A DNA stretch of 8,365 nucleotides from Brotonthovivens ammoniilytica (GTDB lineage Bacteria; Bacillota; Clostridia; Lachnospirales; Lachnospiraceae), in contig NZ_JAOQJQ010000011.1 of assembly GCF_025566885.1 (NCBI RefSeq), forward strand, positions 1-8,365, written 5' to 3'. The number at the start of each line of letters is the position of its first letter. Within the stretch, counting starts at the first letter, position 1. The notes under the pieces are model-generated. The model was not told where the DNA came from. It did no database searches and was given only the letters and a program-made list of their open reading frames with translations. Both the position numbers and the translations under genes were made by a program. Shown here piece by piece: positions 1 to 6,840 of the stretch.

Positions 1-90
1 CCCCCGCCTCTCTTTTTACACTTTTCTTCACTCTCTCTTCTTTCACCTACTGCTTTTCTTCTTATTCACTTCTCTTTTCTTAGTTCGCCT
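1..90. other. Pyrimidine-rich non-coding tract at window edge
   Basis: The first ~90 bases are overwhelmingly C and T on the plus strand, in short runs of TCTT, CTTC and TTTT. I see no credible coding region on either strand here. The tract ends just before the promoter of the downstream isomerase gene. It could be the tail of an intergenic region belonging to a gene outside the window. No function can be assigned. Confidence 0.4.
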
Positions 91-95
91 GCAAA

Positions 96-124
96 TTGAC
101 AACTCTTTCTTCTTATTTTATTAT
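96..124 (+). promoter_or_regulatory. Sigma-A type promoter of the isomerase-epimerase unit
   Basis: A consensus -35 box TTGACA lies at 96-101. A 5-of-6 match to the -10 box, TATTAT, lies at 119-124, with an optimal 17-base spacer. The expected transcription start is near 131, leaving a leader of about 50 bases before the isomerase start codon. This is the best promoter match in the window. The function is inferred from sequence only. Confidence 0.75.
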
Positions 125-139
125 AGTCTCAGGAGACTA
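124..139. promoter_or_regulatory. Inverted repeat over the transcription start, candidate operator
   Basis: TAGTCTC (124-130) and GAGACTA (133-139) form a perfect 7-bp inverted repeat around a 2-base centre. The repeat begins at the last base of the -10 box and covers the predicted start site. That placement is typical of a repressor operator, so this is a candidate site for a sugar-responsive repressor. No regulator gene is in the window, so the binding protein is unknown. The 2-base centre is too short for a stable RNA hairpin loop, which favours a DNA site over an RNA structure. Confidence 0.5.
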
Positions 140-182
140 ATCAGCTAAATCTAAAAACTGCTATATAATAGGGAGGAAAACA

Positions 183-866
183 ATGAAACGTTCAGAAATT
201 AACGCAGCAATCAAGGAAATGGAAACAATGATCAAAAAACACGGTTTTGAAATTCCGCCTTTCTGTAACTGGACCCCACAGGATTGGGAAAATAAAAACC
301 ATGAATATGATGAAATCAGAGAAAATATGCTTGGATGGGATATCACTGACTATGGTTTAAACAATTTCGCTAAAACAGGTTTTTCTCTGATTACTATTCG
401 AAACGGTAATCAGCAGTTAAAAGACAAATACATTAAACCATATGCTGAAAAGCTTCTGATGGTCAGAGACGGCCAGCACGCTCCTATGCACTTTCATTTT
501 TATAAGATGGAAGACATTATCAACAGAGGCGGCGGCAACATTCTAATAACCGTTTATAATTCAACCAAAGACGGTGAGTTTGCAGATACCGATGTAAAAG
601 TGACAAAGGACGGCCGTACTTATTATGTGCCTGCCGGCACTGCTGTAAAACTAGAACCTGGTGAGAGTATTACCATCTACCCATATATGTATCATGATTT
701 CAATGTAGAGCCCGGCAGCGGTGATGTACTTTTAGGGGAAGTATCCATGTGCAACGATGATAACACAGACAACCGTTTTTACGAACCAATAGGACGTTTT
801 CCTGAAATAGAAGAGGATGAACCTGCATACCGGCTGCTTTGCAACGAATACCCACAGGCTAAATAA
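183..866 (+). CDS. D-lyxose isomerase-family cupin (D-lyxose/D-mannose ketol-isomerase)
   Basis: This 227-residue protein belongs to the D-lyxose isomerase family, typified by E. coli O157 Z5688 and B. subtilis YdaE. Those metal-dependent cytosolic cupins interconvert D-lyxose with D-xylulose and D-mannose with D-fructose. The family core is visible at residues 98-118: H103 and H105, E110, then the conserved DIINRGGG stretch. H171 in YHDF supplies the fourth metal ligand. K90 sits where the family keeps a catalytic-site lysine. Length is normal for the family. The ATG at 183 follows GGGAGG (171-176) by 6 bases. It is the first gene of a two-gene unit with the epimerase, 16 bases downstream. 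A dedicated promoter and a candidate operator precede it. Family membership is very likely; the physiological sugar is not certain. Confidence 0.9.
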   Translation: MKRSEINAAIKEMETMIKKHGFEIPPFCNWTPQDWENKNHEYDEIRENMLGWDITDYGLNNFAKTGFSLITIRNGNQQLKDKYIKPYAEKLLMVRDGQHAPMHFHFYKMEDIINRGGGNILITVYNSTKDGEFADTDVKVTKDGRTYYVPAGTAVKLEPGESITIYPYMYHDFNVEPGSGDVLLGEVSMCNDDNTDNRFYEPIGRFPEIEEDEPAYRLLCNEYPQAK

Positions 867-882
867 TCAGGAGGATTCATAA

Positions 883-1755
883 ATGGAATATACAATAAAA
901 GACAATGATTTGTCTGTGATCATTTCCAGCCACGGCGCTGAAATGCAGTCTGTCAGCTTCCAGGGAAGAGAATATCTGTGGCAGGGTGATGAGGCATACT
1001 GGACTGAGCATTCACCTGTACTGTTTCCCTTTGTGGGACGTTTCACAGATGGACACTATACCCTTGAAGGTAAACGTTACCCCATGTCAATTCATGGTTT
1101 TGCAAAACTATCAGATTTTGATGTTATAGAAAAATCTGATAACAGTATTACGCTTCAAATGACAGATACCCCGGCAACATTTGAAAAGTACCCCTTTCAT
1201 TTTATATTTAATGTAACCTATACCATAAAGGACCAGCAAATTTTTGTTTCTTATCATGTTCAGAATCTTTCAGACCAAACCATGTATTTTGGAATCGGCG
1301 GTCATCCGGGATTCAACGTACCATTGGAAAACGGATTAGCCTTTCAGGATTATTACCTGGAGTTTCCACTGGCCCATACGCCTGCAAAAGTCGGACATAC
1401 AGAAACCTGCTTCTTAAGCGGAATTGATACCGACTATCCGCTAGAAAATGGGAACAAAATACCTCTGATACATTCTATGTTCGATCAAGATGCCATTGTT
1501 TTAAAAAATGTATGTGACTGTGTTACTCTAAAATCCGATAAAAGTGAACACTCTGTCACACTTTGTTATCCTGATCTTCCGTATCTGGGATTATGGCACG
1601 CCCCAAAAACGGAAGCTCCATATATTTGTATCGAACCATGGTCCTCCCTTCCTTCTAGACAGGATATTGTGGAAGAATTTAAATACAAAAATGATTTAAT
1701 CCGTTTAAAACAGGATGCATCCTATCAAAACGATTGGAAAATCATAATCACTTAG
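883..1755 (+). CDS. Aldose 1-epimerase (galactose mutarotase-like, LacX type)
   Basis: This 290-residue cytosolic protein is of the aldose 1-epimerase superfamily, which interconverts alpha and beta anomers of aldoses. Active-site features are in the expected order: a VGRF segment near 51-54, H71 in IHGFAK, H141 in the GGHPGFNVP motif, and a probable catalytic base E251 in IEPW. The divergence from GalM and the ~290-residue length resemble the LacX/YeaD-type branch, in which substrates are often unknown. AGGAGG (869-874) precedes the ATG by 8 bases. The gene is probably co-transcribed with the isomerase 16 bases upstream. This suggests that the epimerase feeds the right anomer of the imported aldose to the isomerase. 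A shared terminator follows the stop codon. Confidence 0.88.
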   Translation: MEYTIKDNDLSVIISSHGAEMQSVSFQGREYLWQGDEAYWTEHSPVLFPFVGRFTDGHYTLEGKRYPMSIHGFAKLSDFDVIEKSDNSITLQMTDTPATFEKYPFHFIFNVTYTIKDQQIFVSYHVQNLSDQTMYFGIGGHPGFNVPLENGLAFQDYYLEFPLAHTPAKVGHTETCFLSGIDTDYPLENGNKIPLIHSMFDQDAIVLKNVCDCVTLKSDKSEHSVTLCYPDLPYLGLWHAPKTEAPYICIEPWSSLPSRQDIVEEFKYKNDLIRLKQDASYQNDWKIIIT

Positions 1756-1784
1756 TATAATAACATGTTTCTAAAATTACACAA

Positions 1785-1827
1785 AAAGGTCTGCCCACTG
1801 GGAAAATACACCAATGGGCAGACCTTT
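1785..1827. terminator. Bidirectional Rho-independent terminator between convergent units
   Basis: A 17-bp inverted repeat pairs 1785-1801 with 1811-1827, with one mismatch (C1798 opposite A1814) and a 9-base loop. On the plus strand it is followed by an interrupted T-rich tail (TTTATATTTTT). On the minus strand the 3' arm runs into five T residues. It sits midway between the stop codons of the epimerase and the minus-strand aldolase, so it can end both transcription units. Confidence 0.9.
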
Positions 1828-1868
1828 ATATTTTTAATATGATAAGGGTTATCCCTCAAAACAGCTTT

Positions 1869-2723
1869 CTAAAAGTGACACAGCGTTTTCATTCGTTCTT
1901 CTAAATATGGCTGCAGCTTAGCCTGAACATATGCAGGCATATTGATAATTTTGACTGGATCTTTATTATCTGCATTTTCTTTAGAAAAATCAGCAACTGC
2001 ACTGTAATATTTACCCAAAAATTCTGTTCCAAGATTAAACTTATTAATTCCTTTGGAAAATGCCGTCAGCAGCTGGTCATCCGGTATCCCGCTGCCTCCA
2101 TGAAGCACAAGCGGCACGTCTGTAGCCGCATGAATTTCCTCCAGGCGCGCAATATCAAGATGAGGTGTTTCTTTATACTCACCATGGGCATTTCCAATAG
2201 AAACTGCCAGGGAATTAACACCCGTTTCTTTGCAGAACTTTTCTGCTGCGTCTGCCTTTGTATATAAATCCTCATTATGATTGTCGGAATCTGATGCAAG
2301 GCCTACATGCCCGATTTCGCCCTCAACGCAGACTCCTAACTCATGCGCTTTTAATACTACCTGTTTTGTCAGTTCAATATTTTTATCCAAATCATTCATT
2401 GAGCCATCCATCATCACAGACTCAAACCCTGCATTTATAGTTGTCATAATATTATTATAAGTATAGTCATGATCTGCATGAAGCCCAATGGGAACCTTTA
2501 CTTCATTTGCCAGTTCTTTTACCATAGCAGCAAACTTCCTGAATCCTGTTGTATGCTGAACTGTAACATGCTCCGGATATAACATAACAATAGCAGGCGT
2601 ATTAGCCGCCTCGGCCGCATATACTACTGATCTGGCCATTACATAATCCATACAGATAAATGCAATTACTGACGTATTACTTTCCTTCGCCATTTTTAAA
2701 ATATTTTCCACTTTCTCGTACAT
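1869..2723 (-). CDS. Class II ketose-bisphosphate aldolase, divergent paralogue
   Basis: This 284-residue zinc-dependent aldolase is of the FbaA/GatY/KbaY family, whose members reversibly split ketose (bis)phosphates into dihydroxyacetone phosphate and an aldehyde. The TIM-barrel signatures are intact: HADH with probable proton donor D84 and zinc ligand H85, the EGEIGHVG stretch (134-141), zinc ligands H180 in NAHG and H208 in LHGGSG, and the phosphate loop NLGTE (230-234). The C-terminal end lacks the usual KIELF-type helix of the family and reads PYLEERMKTLCHF instead. It differs widely from the other aldolase in this operon, so it may use another substrate or partner. The ATG at 2723 is 6 bases from GGAG. 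It is the last gene of the minus-strand run, 26 bases after the kinase. Tagatose-bisphosphate aldolase is one alternative; the substrate is not resolved. Confidence 0.88.
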   Translation of the reverse strand: MYEKVENILKMAKESNTSVIAFICMDYVMARSVVYAAEAANTPAIVMLYPEHVTVQHTTGFRKFAAMVKELANEVKVPIGLHADHDYTYNNIMTTINAGFESVMMDGSMNDLDKNIELTKQVVLKAHELGVCVEGEIGHVGLASDSDNHNEDLYTKADAAEKFCKETGVNSLAVSIGNAHGEYKETPHLDIARLEEIHAATDVPLVLHGGSGIPDDQLLTAFSKGINKFNLGTEFLGKYYSAVADFSKENADNKDPVKIINMPAYVQAKLQPYLEERMKTLCHF

Positions 2724-2749
2724 ATGTATCTCCTTTTTCTTTTCACTAA

Positions 2750-3958
2750 TTATTTTCTGTTTTCTACTAATAATCCCGGCAGGAGTCCACCTGCAAAAGA
2801 ATCACCCAGACCTACAACTGTCGGATGTTTTACATTACTTAAATCTTTGCATGGCAGACAGCATATCTTATCTCCAAGTATCTCTTTTAGCTTTTCGCAA
2901 AATGCTGCACTGTCAGCCCTCCCCGGCATCAATGCTGTTTCCCGATAATCTTCCGCAGTAAACTGGTCTCCCTTGCGAAAACGTGTAGATGCCGTTGTTA
3001 TTCCGCCCTCCAAAGAGCGATACATAATCCCGGCCTTTTCACCGTATGCAAGCGCCCAGACCGCTGAATGGACTAATATTGTCTTTATCCCGGATTTTTT
3101 ATATACATACTCGATTGCTTTGACAACAGCCCCCGGATCAAGAAGATCAATCCGCTCTCCTATATATTCCTGAAGTTCATCTTCATTCATACTAAGAATA
3201 TCCGTTACCGGCGCCAGCTCCCGATGTACATAATAACGAAACTCTTTTTTCACATAACATCCGTCTTCCATAACCGTTACTGCATGCTCCGGGAGACTTT
3301 CCCACAATTTTTTTGTTTTAGCTACACGATCCTCTAAAATTTTGGATTCCAGAATTTCACTAAAGCACCCCAGCAAAAATACTTCAGCATCCGTAATCAT
3401 TTTTCCAAATTCCTCCGGCAGAACCGGAATATTTAAGCTGTCAACATCGCGGGATACCATAACTCTGTTTTCTCTCGGGGTCACAAAATCAATATCATTA
3501 GCGCAGATCCGCACTCCTTTTCGGCACTGCAGCACAACGTGGGGGTAAATATCATCATGATCTTTCGGCACACCAGGCAAAACGCGGACACGGGATGGCA
3601 TCAGCCGTTTTACATGCTCATTATAACAGCTTGTCTGCAGTACACTTCCATAACCCAGCCCATCCAGGATAATAGCCGCACGTGTCGCAGTTCCTCCAAG
3701 AGTTATGCTATACTTAAAATGATTTGCAAAGTCCACACAGGCCTCAGAAGTATCCGGTACCATTTCACCGCCGATACCTTCTTTCAGATGCGCCAGGCAT
3801 GCAATCCAGACCGCACGTTCTGTATCTACATGTATGTCTGTCTGCAGTTCATCTGCACATATATTAAATGCCCGAATCTGCTCCTCTACCACCTGTGTAT
3901 CCCACACTAATTCATAATCCACACATGTGTGGAATCCTAGTGCTATCTTCTCACCCAT
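2750..3958 (-). CDS. ADP-dependent glucokinase/phosphofructokinase-family sugar kinase
   Basis: This 402-residue protein looks like the ADP-dependent glucokinase/phosphofructokinase family, ribokinase-fold enzymes that use ADP rather than ATP. Visible signatures in order are an N-terminal GFHTCVD loop with probable sugar-binding D14, GGTATRAAI (88-96) in place of the family's GGNA-like segment, the NxxE metal/nucleotide motif N258-E261 in SMNEDEL, and GLGDSFAGG (383-391) with probable catalytic base D386. The HxE motif of archaeal members appears reduced to an E only (VMED, E231). It is shorter than the ~450-residue archaeal enzymes. The ATG follows AAGGAG by about 9 bases. The gene lies between two aldolases, which suggests that it makes the aldolase substrate, either a ketose 1-phosphate or a ketose bisphosphate. 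ADP use and substrate are inferred from family only. Confidence 0.82.
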   Translation of the reverse strand: MGEKIALGFHTCVDYELVWDTQVVEEQIRAFNICADELQTDIHVDTERAVWIACLAHLKEGIGGEMVPDTSEACVDFANHFKYSITLGGTATRAAIILDGLGYGSVLQTSCYNEHVKRLMPSRVRVLPGVPKDHDDIYPHVVLQCRKGVRICANDIDFVTPRENRVMVSRDVDSLNIPVLPEEFGKMITDAEVFLLGCFSEILESKILEDRVAKTKKLWESLPEHAVTVMEDGCYVKKEFRYYVHRELAPVTDILSMNEDELQEYIGERIDLLDPGAVVKAIEYVYKKSGIKTILVHSAVWALAYGEKAGIMYRSLEGGITTASTRFRKGDQFTAEDYRETALMPGRADSAAFCEKLKEILGDKICCLPCKDLSNVKHPTVVGLGDSFAGGLLPGLLVENRK

Positions 3959-3998
3959 CCGTCATCTCCTTCAGTGTAATTTTATCTTTACCGCCTGC

Positions 3999-4029
3999 AA
4001 AGGCGCGCAATACAATACTGCGCGCCTTT
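3999..4029 (-). other. Intercistronic hairpin between aldolase and kinase genes
   Basis: AAAGGCGCGCA (3999-4009) pairs perfectly with TGCGCGCCTTT (4019-4029), giving an 11-bp GC-rich stem with a 9-base loop. It lies 10 bases past the stop codon of the upstream aldolase and upstream of the kinase ribosome binding site. On the transcribed minus strand it is followed by only three T residues and then GC-rich sequence, so it is a poor full terminator. Partial termination, or a barrier to 3' exonucleases protecting the upstream message, is more likely. Confidence 0.6.
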
Positions 4030-4038
4030 TATGTAGAA

Positions 4039-4899
4039 TTAATAAAGTGAAGCCTTTCCATCGGCCTGGAACAGCTCAATTTTCTGATAAGCAACCGCTT
4101 TCATTGCTTCCACACATGGCGGCTGAATCTGATTTGGCTCACGAAGAGATGCATCTTTTAATACTTCTCTCATTTTGTCATAATATGCCACTTTAATATC
4201 ACTGGAAATATTAATTTTATTTACACCATGCTCTACAGATTTTGCAATCTCAGAGTCTTTATTTGAAGATCCTCCATGAAGTACAAGTGGAGCATCCACA
4301 ATTTTCTTAATATCATCCAGAATATCAATACGCAGCTCTGGTTTTTTATCTTTTGGATAAATTCCATGACAGGTTCCGATGGCAATTGCCAGACAGTCGA
4401 TACCCGTCTTCTCAATAAAATCTTTTGCCTGCTCTGGATCTGTATACAATATTTCATCAGGAGCAGTTGTCTCTACAGAATCTGTATTACCGATGGTCCC
4501 CAGTTCACCTTCCACAGAAACATTTACTGCATGTGCAGCCTCACAAACCTTTTGACAGGTAGCGATATTCCCTTCATATGGCTGGCTTGAGGCATCAATC
4601 ATAACAGAGGTAAATCCCGCCTGAATTGCTGTAATTACCTGTTCAAATGTAGCTCCATGATCCAGATGAACTACCGCCGGAACCGGTGACTTATTTATTC
4701 TGTCAATAATACCTTTTACCATTTCTGTTGAAGTATGGCTTAATTCATCCGGATGTATCGCAATGATCACAGGAGCATTTTTCTCCTCGGATGCTTCCAT
4801 AATACCATTGAACATATTGTAGTCACTGATATTAAAAGCAGGTACCGCAAAGTTGTGTTTGTTAGCTACAGCAAGTAAATCTTTCATGTTCATTAACAT
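4039..4899 (-). CDS. Class II ketose-bisphosphate aldolase (FbaA/GatY-like)
   Basis: This zinc-dependent class II aldolase has 286 residues from the chosen start. It should split a ketose (bis)phosphate to dihydroxyacetone phosphate and an aldehyde. Motifs are HLDHG with proton donor D80 and zinc ligand H81, VEGELG (129-134), zinc ligand H178 in TCHG, zinc ligand H208 in LHGGSS, and NISSD (230-234). The C-terminal KIELF helix is typical of the family. The glycine-rich phosphate loop reads GGSS rather than the usual GGSG. The start is placed at 4899, not at the in-frame ATG at 4908, because the ribosome binding site abuts 4908 directly but stands 9 bases from 4899. The resulting MLMNMKDLL also matches the usual family N terminus. 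It is the first enzyme gene after the transporter, with a 46-base gap. Confidence 0.9.
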   Translation of the reverse strand: MLMNMKDLLAVANKHNFAVPAFNISDYNMFNGIMEASEEKNAPVIIAIHPDELSHTSTEMVKGIIDRINKSPVPAVVHLDHGATFEQVITAIQAGFTSVMIDASSQPYEGNIATCQKVCEAAHAVNVSVEGELGTIGNTDSVETTAPDEILYTDPEQAKDFIEKTGIDCLAIAIGTCHGIYPKDKKPELRIDILDDIKKIVDAPLVLHGGSSNKDSEIAKSVEHGVNKINISSDIKVAYYDKMREVLKDASLREPNQIQPPCVEAMKAVAYQKIELFQADGKASLY

Positions 4900-4907
4900 A
4901 ATAAACA

Positions 4908-4915
4908 TCTCCTTT
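4908..4915 (-). promoter_or_regulatory. Ribosome binding site that decides the aldolase start
   Basis: On the minus strand AAAAAGGAG directly precedes an ATG at 4908. That leaves no spacer, so initiation there is unlikely. The next in-frame ATG at 4899 has the ideal 9-base spacing and gives the family-like N terminus. Confidence 0.75.
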
Positions 4916-4945
4916 TTGAATAAAACTTATTATTTGTGACTTCCA

Positions 4946-5782
4946 TTAACCCTTTACACCACCGGAAGACATCCCGGCAATAAAGTATTTCTGGAAAAAA
5001 ATAAACAGAACCAGTACAGGGAGCGAACCAAGCACACTCATAGCCATCATCTGACTCCAGTCATATGCATGCTGTCCCATTAAAAGATTGATACCGATAG
5101 GCACGGTTCTCATATTTGTGGTCTGGGTCAATGTCAATGCAAACAAATATTCATTCCATGCCTGCATAAATGTATACATTCCCACAGAGACCATACCCGG
5201 AAGTGATATTGGCACCAATATGGACCATAATGCCTTCCAGCGGGAACCACCGTCAATCATAACTGCCTCATCCAGTTCCCGGGACAGCGTATTCAGATAT
5301 CCGGTCATCATTAAAATACAATATGGCAATGTTGTGATCAGGTATGTCAGGATCAATGCAAAATAAGTATTGAACAGTCTCATGGATACAATCATACCCA
5401 TATATGGAATCAATAATACAATTGGCGGGATTGCCTGTACACTTACAACAAGTGAGTTAAAAATTGCTTTTCCAGGAAAGTCAAAACGGCTGAACGCATA
5501 AGCTGCAAGAATGCCTACAAACAAGGTTGCCGCGACCACACATGCCGCTATAATATAACTATTAACAAAAAAACGTATTTTTGAAGGATCTGTCAAAACC
5601 GCCAGATAAGATGACAGACTGGCTGTCTCGTCAAAGAACTTGGGCGGCCATGCAAAAATTGCCGAATTGGATTTCAGCGATGAACATACCATCCACAGAA
5701 CCGGAAATCCGGCAAATACACCGCCAAGCACCAAAAGAATCGACAGGATAATTTTAACGGGCTTTTTATAACTTCCAACCAT
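4946..5782 (-). CDS. Carbohydrate ABC transporter permease, MalG/CUT1 type
   Basis: This 278-residue inner-membrane permease is of the MalG/LacG class and forms half of the sugar channel with the adjacent permease. Hydrophobic spans are visible near residues 10-31, 72-96, 109-133, 137-160, 190-215 and 245-267, giving six in all. The cytoplasmic EAA loop that docks the ATPase is at about 170-196 (ELDEAVMIDGGS start, then PISLPG). The C-terminal IAGMSSGGVKG is typical of this subfamily. Its ATG lies 3 bases after the stop codon of the first permease, with a GAGGG site 8 bases upstream inside the end of that gene. The tight spacing indicates translational coupling. The transported sugar is unknown. 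Confidence 0.95.
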   Translation of the reverse strand: MVGSYKKPVKIILSILLVLGGVFAGFPVLWMVCSSLKSNSAIFAWPPKFFDETASLSSYLAVLTDPSKIRFFVNSYIIAACVVAATLFVGILAAYAFSRFDFPGKAIFNSLVVSVQAIPPIVLLIPYMGMIVSMRLFNTYFALILTYLITTLPYCILMMTGYLNTLSRELDEAVMIDGGSRWKALWSILVPISLPGMVSVGMYTFMQAWNEYLFALTLTQTTNMRTVPIGINLLMGQHAYDWSQMMAMSVLGSLPVLVLFIFFQKYFIAGMSSGGVKG

Positions 5783-5785
5783 ATA

Positions 5786-6667
5786 CTAATCCCTCGCTTT
5801 CTTTTGCTGTCTTACATAGAATATTGCGATAATAACACATACAATCAGCAGCACAACTGCTGTTGTTGCAGCCATACTGTAGTCTGCTTTACGGAATGCA
5901 AGTTTATATATGTATACACTCAACATCTCCGTGGAATTTACCGGACCTCCGGCCGTCAGCATCCACACAACATTGAAAGACTGCAATGTCCAGATAAAAT
6001 CCAGCATCGCAATACTGATTAAAATTGGCTTCAGCTGGGGAATTGTAATATGAAGGAAACTTTTTGCTCCTGTAGCTCCATCTAGAGCTGCACTTTCATA
6101 TAAGTCTCCGGATATTCCCTGCAGACCTGCCAGAATACTGATCATATAAAATGGATATCCACACCAGATATTGATAAAACAGATTACCGCCAGTGCAATA
6201 CTCTGATCACTGAGCCATTCTGTATTCTGCGACACCTGTGGCAGGAAAGACAAAACAGCATTCACAATACCCGATGGCTGCAGCATTAATTTCCACAAAA
6301 TAGCAATTACAGAGGCTGTAAATACCCACGGAAGGACATAAATAACGCGGGCAACTGTTTTTGTACGTGTTTTAAAATATCTGGAGTTCAAAAGCATTGC
6401 AAATATCATACCAATAACAAGGTGCGCCACGACACTGACAATAACAAATACAATTGTATGACTAACGGCTCCCCAGAACTCCTGATCCGCAAATAATGTT
6501 TTATAATTTTCCCAGCCAACAAAGGTCGGATCCGGTGAAACAATGGCTTTGTCTACAAAGGAATATCCAATAACCATACAAATAGGCACCACCAGGAACA
6601 CAACCATCAGAATCAATGTTGGTGCAAGATATCTATATGGAGTTGTTTTCGTTCCAATTGATTTCAA
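5786..6667 (-). CDS. Carbohydrate ABC transporter permease, MalF/UgpA CUT1 type, TTG start
   Basis: This 293-residue inner-membrane permease pairs with the MalG-type protein downstream. Hydrophobic spans lie near residues 13-36, 70-93, 108-128, 156-180, 213-235 and 266-286. The EAA loop is at about 189-216 (LYESAALDGATG, then ITIPQLKP), and the AGGP segment at 239-242 is typical of this family. It lacks the extra N-terminal domain of enterobacterial MalF, as is usual in Gram-positive CUT1 systems. The start codon is TTG (6667-6665); no in-frame ATG gives a better N terminus, and AAGGAGG sits 9 bases upstream. A 173-base gap with three inverted repeats separates it from the binding-protein gene. 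Confidence 0.95.
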   Translation of the reverse strand: MKSIGTKTTPYRYLAPTLILMVVFLVVPICMVIGYSFVDKAIVSPDPTFVGWENYKTLFADQEFWGAVSHTIVFVIVSVVAHLVIGMIFAMLLNSRYFKTRTKTVARVIYVLPWVFTASVIAILWKLMLQPSGIVNAVLSFLPQVSQNTEWLSDQSIALAVICFINIWCGYPFYMISILAGLQGISGDLYESAALDGATGAKSFLHITIPQLKPILISIAMLDFIWTLQSFNVVWMLTAGGPVNSTEMLSVYIYKLAFRKADYSMAATTAVVLLIVCVIIAIFYVRQQKKARD

Positions 6668-6676
6668 AATTTTACC

Positions 6677-6683
6677 CCTCCTT
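6677..6683 (-). promoter_or_regulatory. Ribosome binding site supporting the TTG start
   Basis: AAGGAGG on the minus strand lies 9 bases upstream of TTG at 6667. The strong Shine-Dalgarno match compensates for the weak start codon and fixes the N terminus of the permease. Confidence 0.8.
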
Positions 6684-6687
6684 AAAG

Positions 6688-6723
6688 AAGGTGTGTTTCT
6701 TCCTTAAATAATAGAAACACCTT
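6688..6723 (-). other. Imperfect hairpin just upstream of the permease ribosome binding site
   Basis: Bases 6688-6700 (AAGGTGTGTTTCT) and 6713-6723 (AGAAACACCTT) form an imperfect stem with a 2-base bulge and a 12-base loop. On the mRNA it ends 4 bases before the permease AAGGAGG site. It could stabilise the 5' end of processed permease mRNA or influence its translation. No long T-run follows it on the transcribed strand. Confidence 0.45.
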
Positions 6724-6738
6724 TTCCTTATAACTTTC

Positions 6739-6762
6739 ATCAGAGAATTTCCCGTCTCTGAT
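6739..6762 (-). other. Short hairpin in the binding protein-permease gap
   Basis: ATCAGAGA (6739-6746) and TCTCTGAT (6755-6762) pair perfectly over 8 bp with an 8-base loop. It immediately follows the T-tract of the terminator-like hairpin in transcription order. No T-tract follows it, so it is not itself a terminator. It may protect the 3' end or mark an RNA-processing point; the function is unknown. Confidence 0.4.
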
Positions 6763-6801
6763 CAAATAAAAACGGGGGCGGGTCAAAAGACCCTGACCCC
6801 C
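6761..6801 (-). terminator. Intrinsic terminator/attenuator after the binding-protein gene
   Basis: On the minus strand GGGGGTCAGGGTC (6801-6789) pairs with GACCCGCCCCC (6784-6774) across a TTTT loop. This gives two five-pair GC-rich helices with a small internal loop. GTTTTTATTT (6773-6764) follows as the U-tract. It lies about 40 bases after the binding-protein stop codon. Partial termination here would give more binding protein than permease and enzymes, a common arrangement in ABC operons. Full termination with a separate permease promoter is an alternative, but I see no convincing promoter in the gap. Confidence 0.8.
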
Positions 6802-6840
6802 ACTTTCACAGCTACATTTTCATTTGCTATTAATTAGTTA

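Noticed and set aside
1844..1857. Small AGGG-TTAT-CCCT inverted repeat beside the shared terminator
   Set aside because: A 4-bp stem is expected by chance and has no T-tract; the adjacent 17-bp hairpin explains termination.
2066..2299. Minus-strand frame of 77 residues within the second aldolase
   Set aside because: It lies in another frame of the same strand inside a complete aldolase gene, and its translation looks like a frameshifted version of it.
3539..3910. Plus-strand open frame of 123 residues opposite the kinase gene
   Set aside because: It is fully antisense to a well-supported kinase, has no convincing ribosome binding site and gives a Cys/His/Ile-rich, low-plausibility protein.
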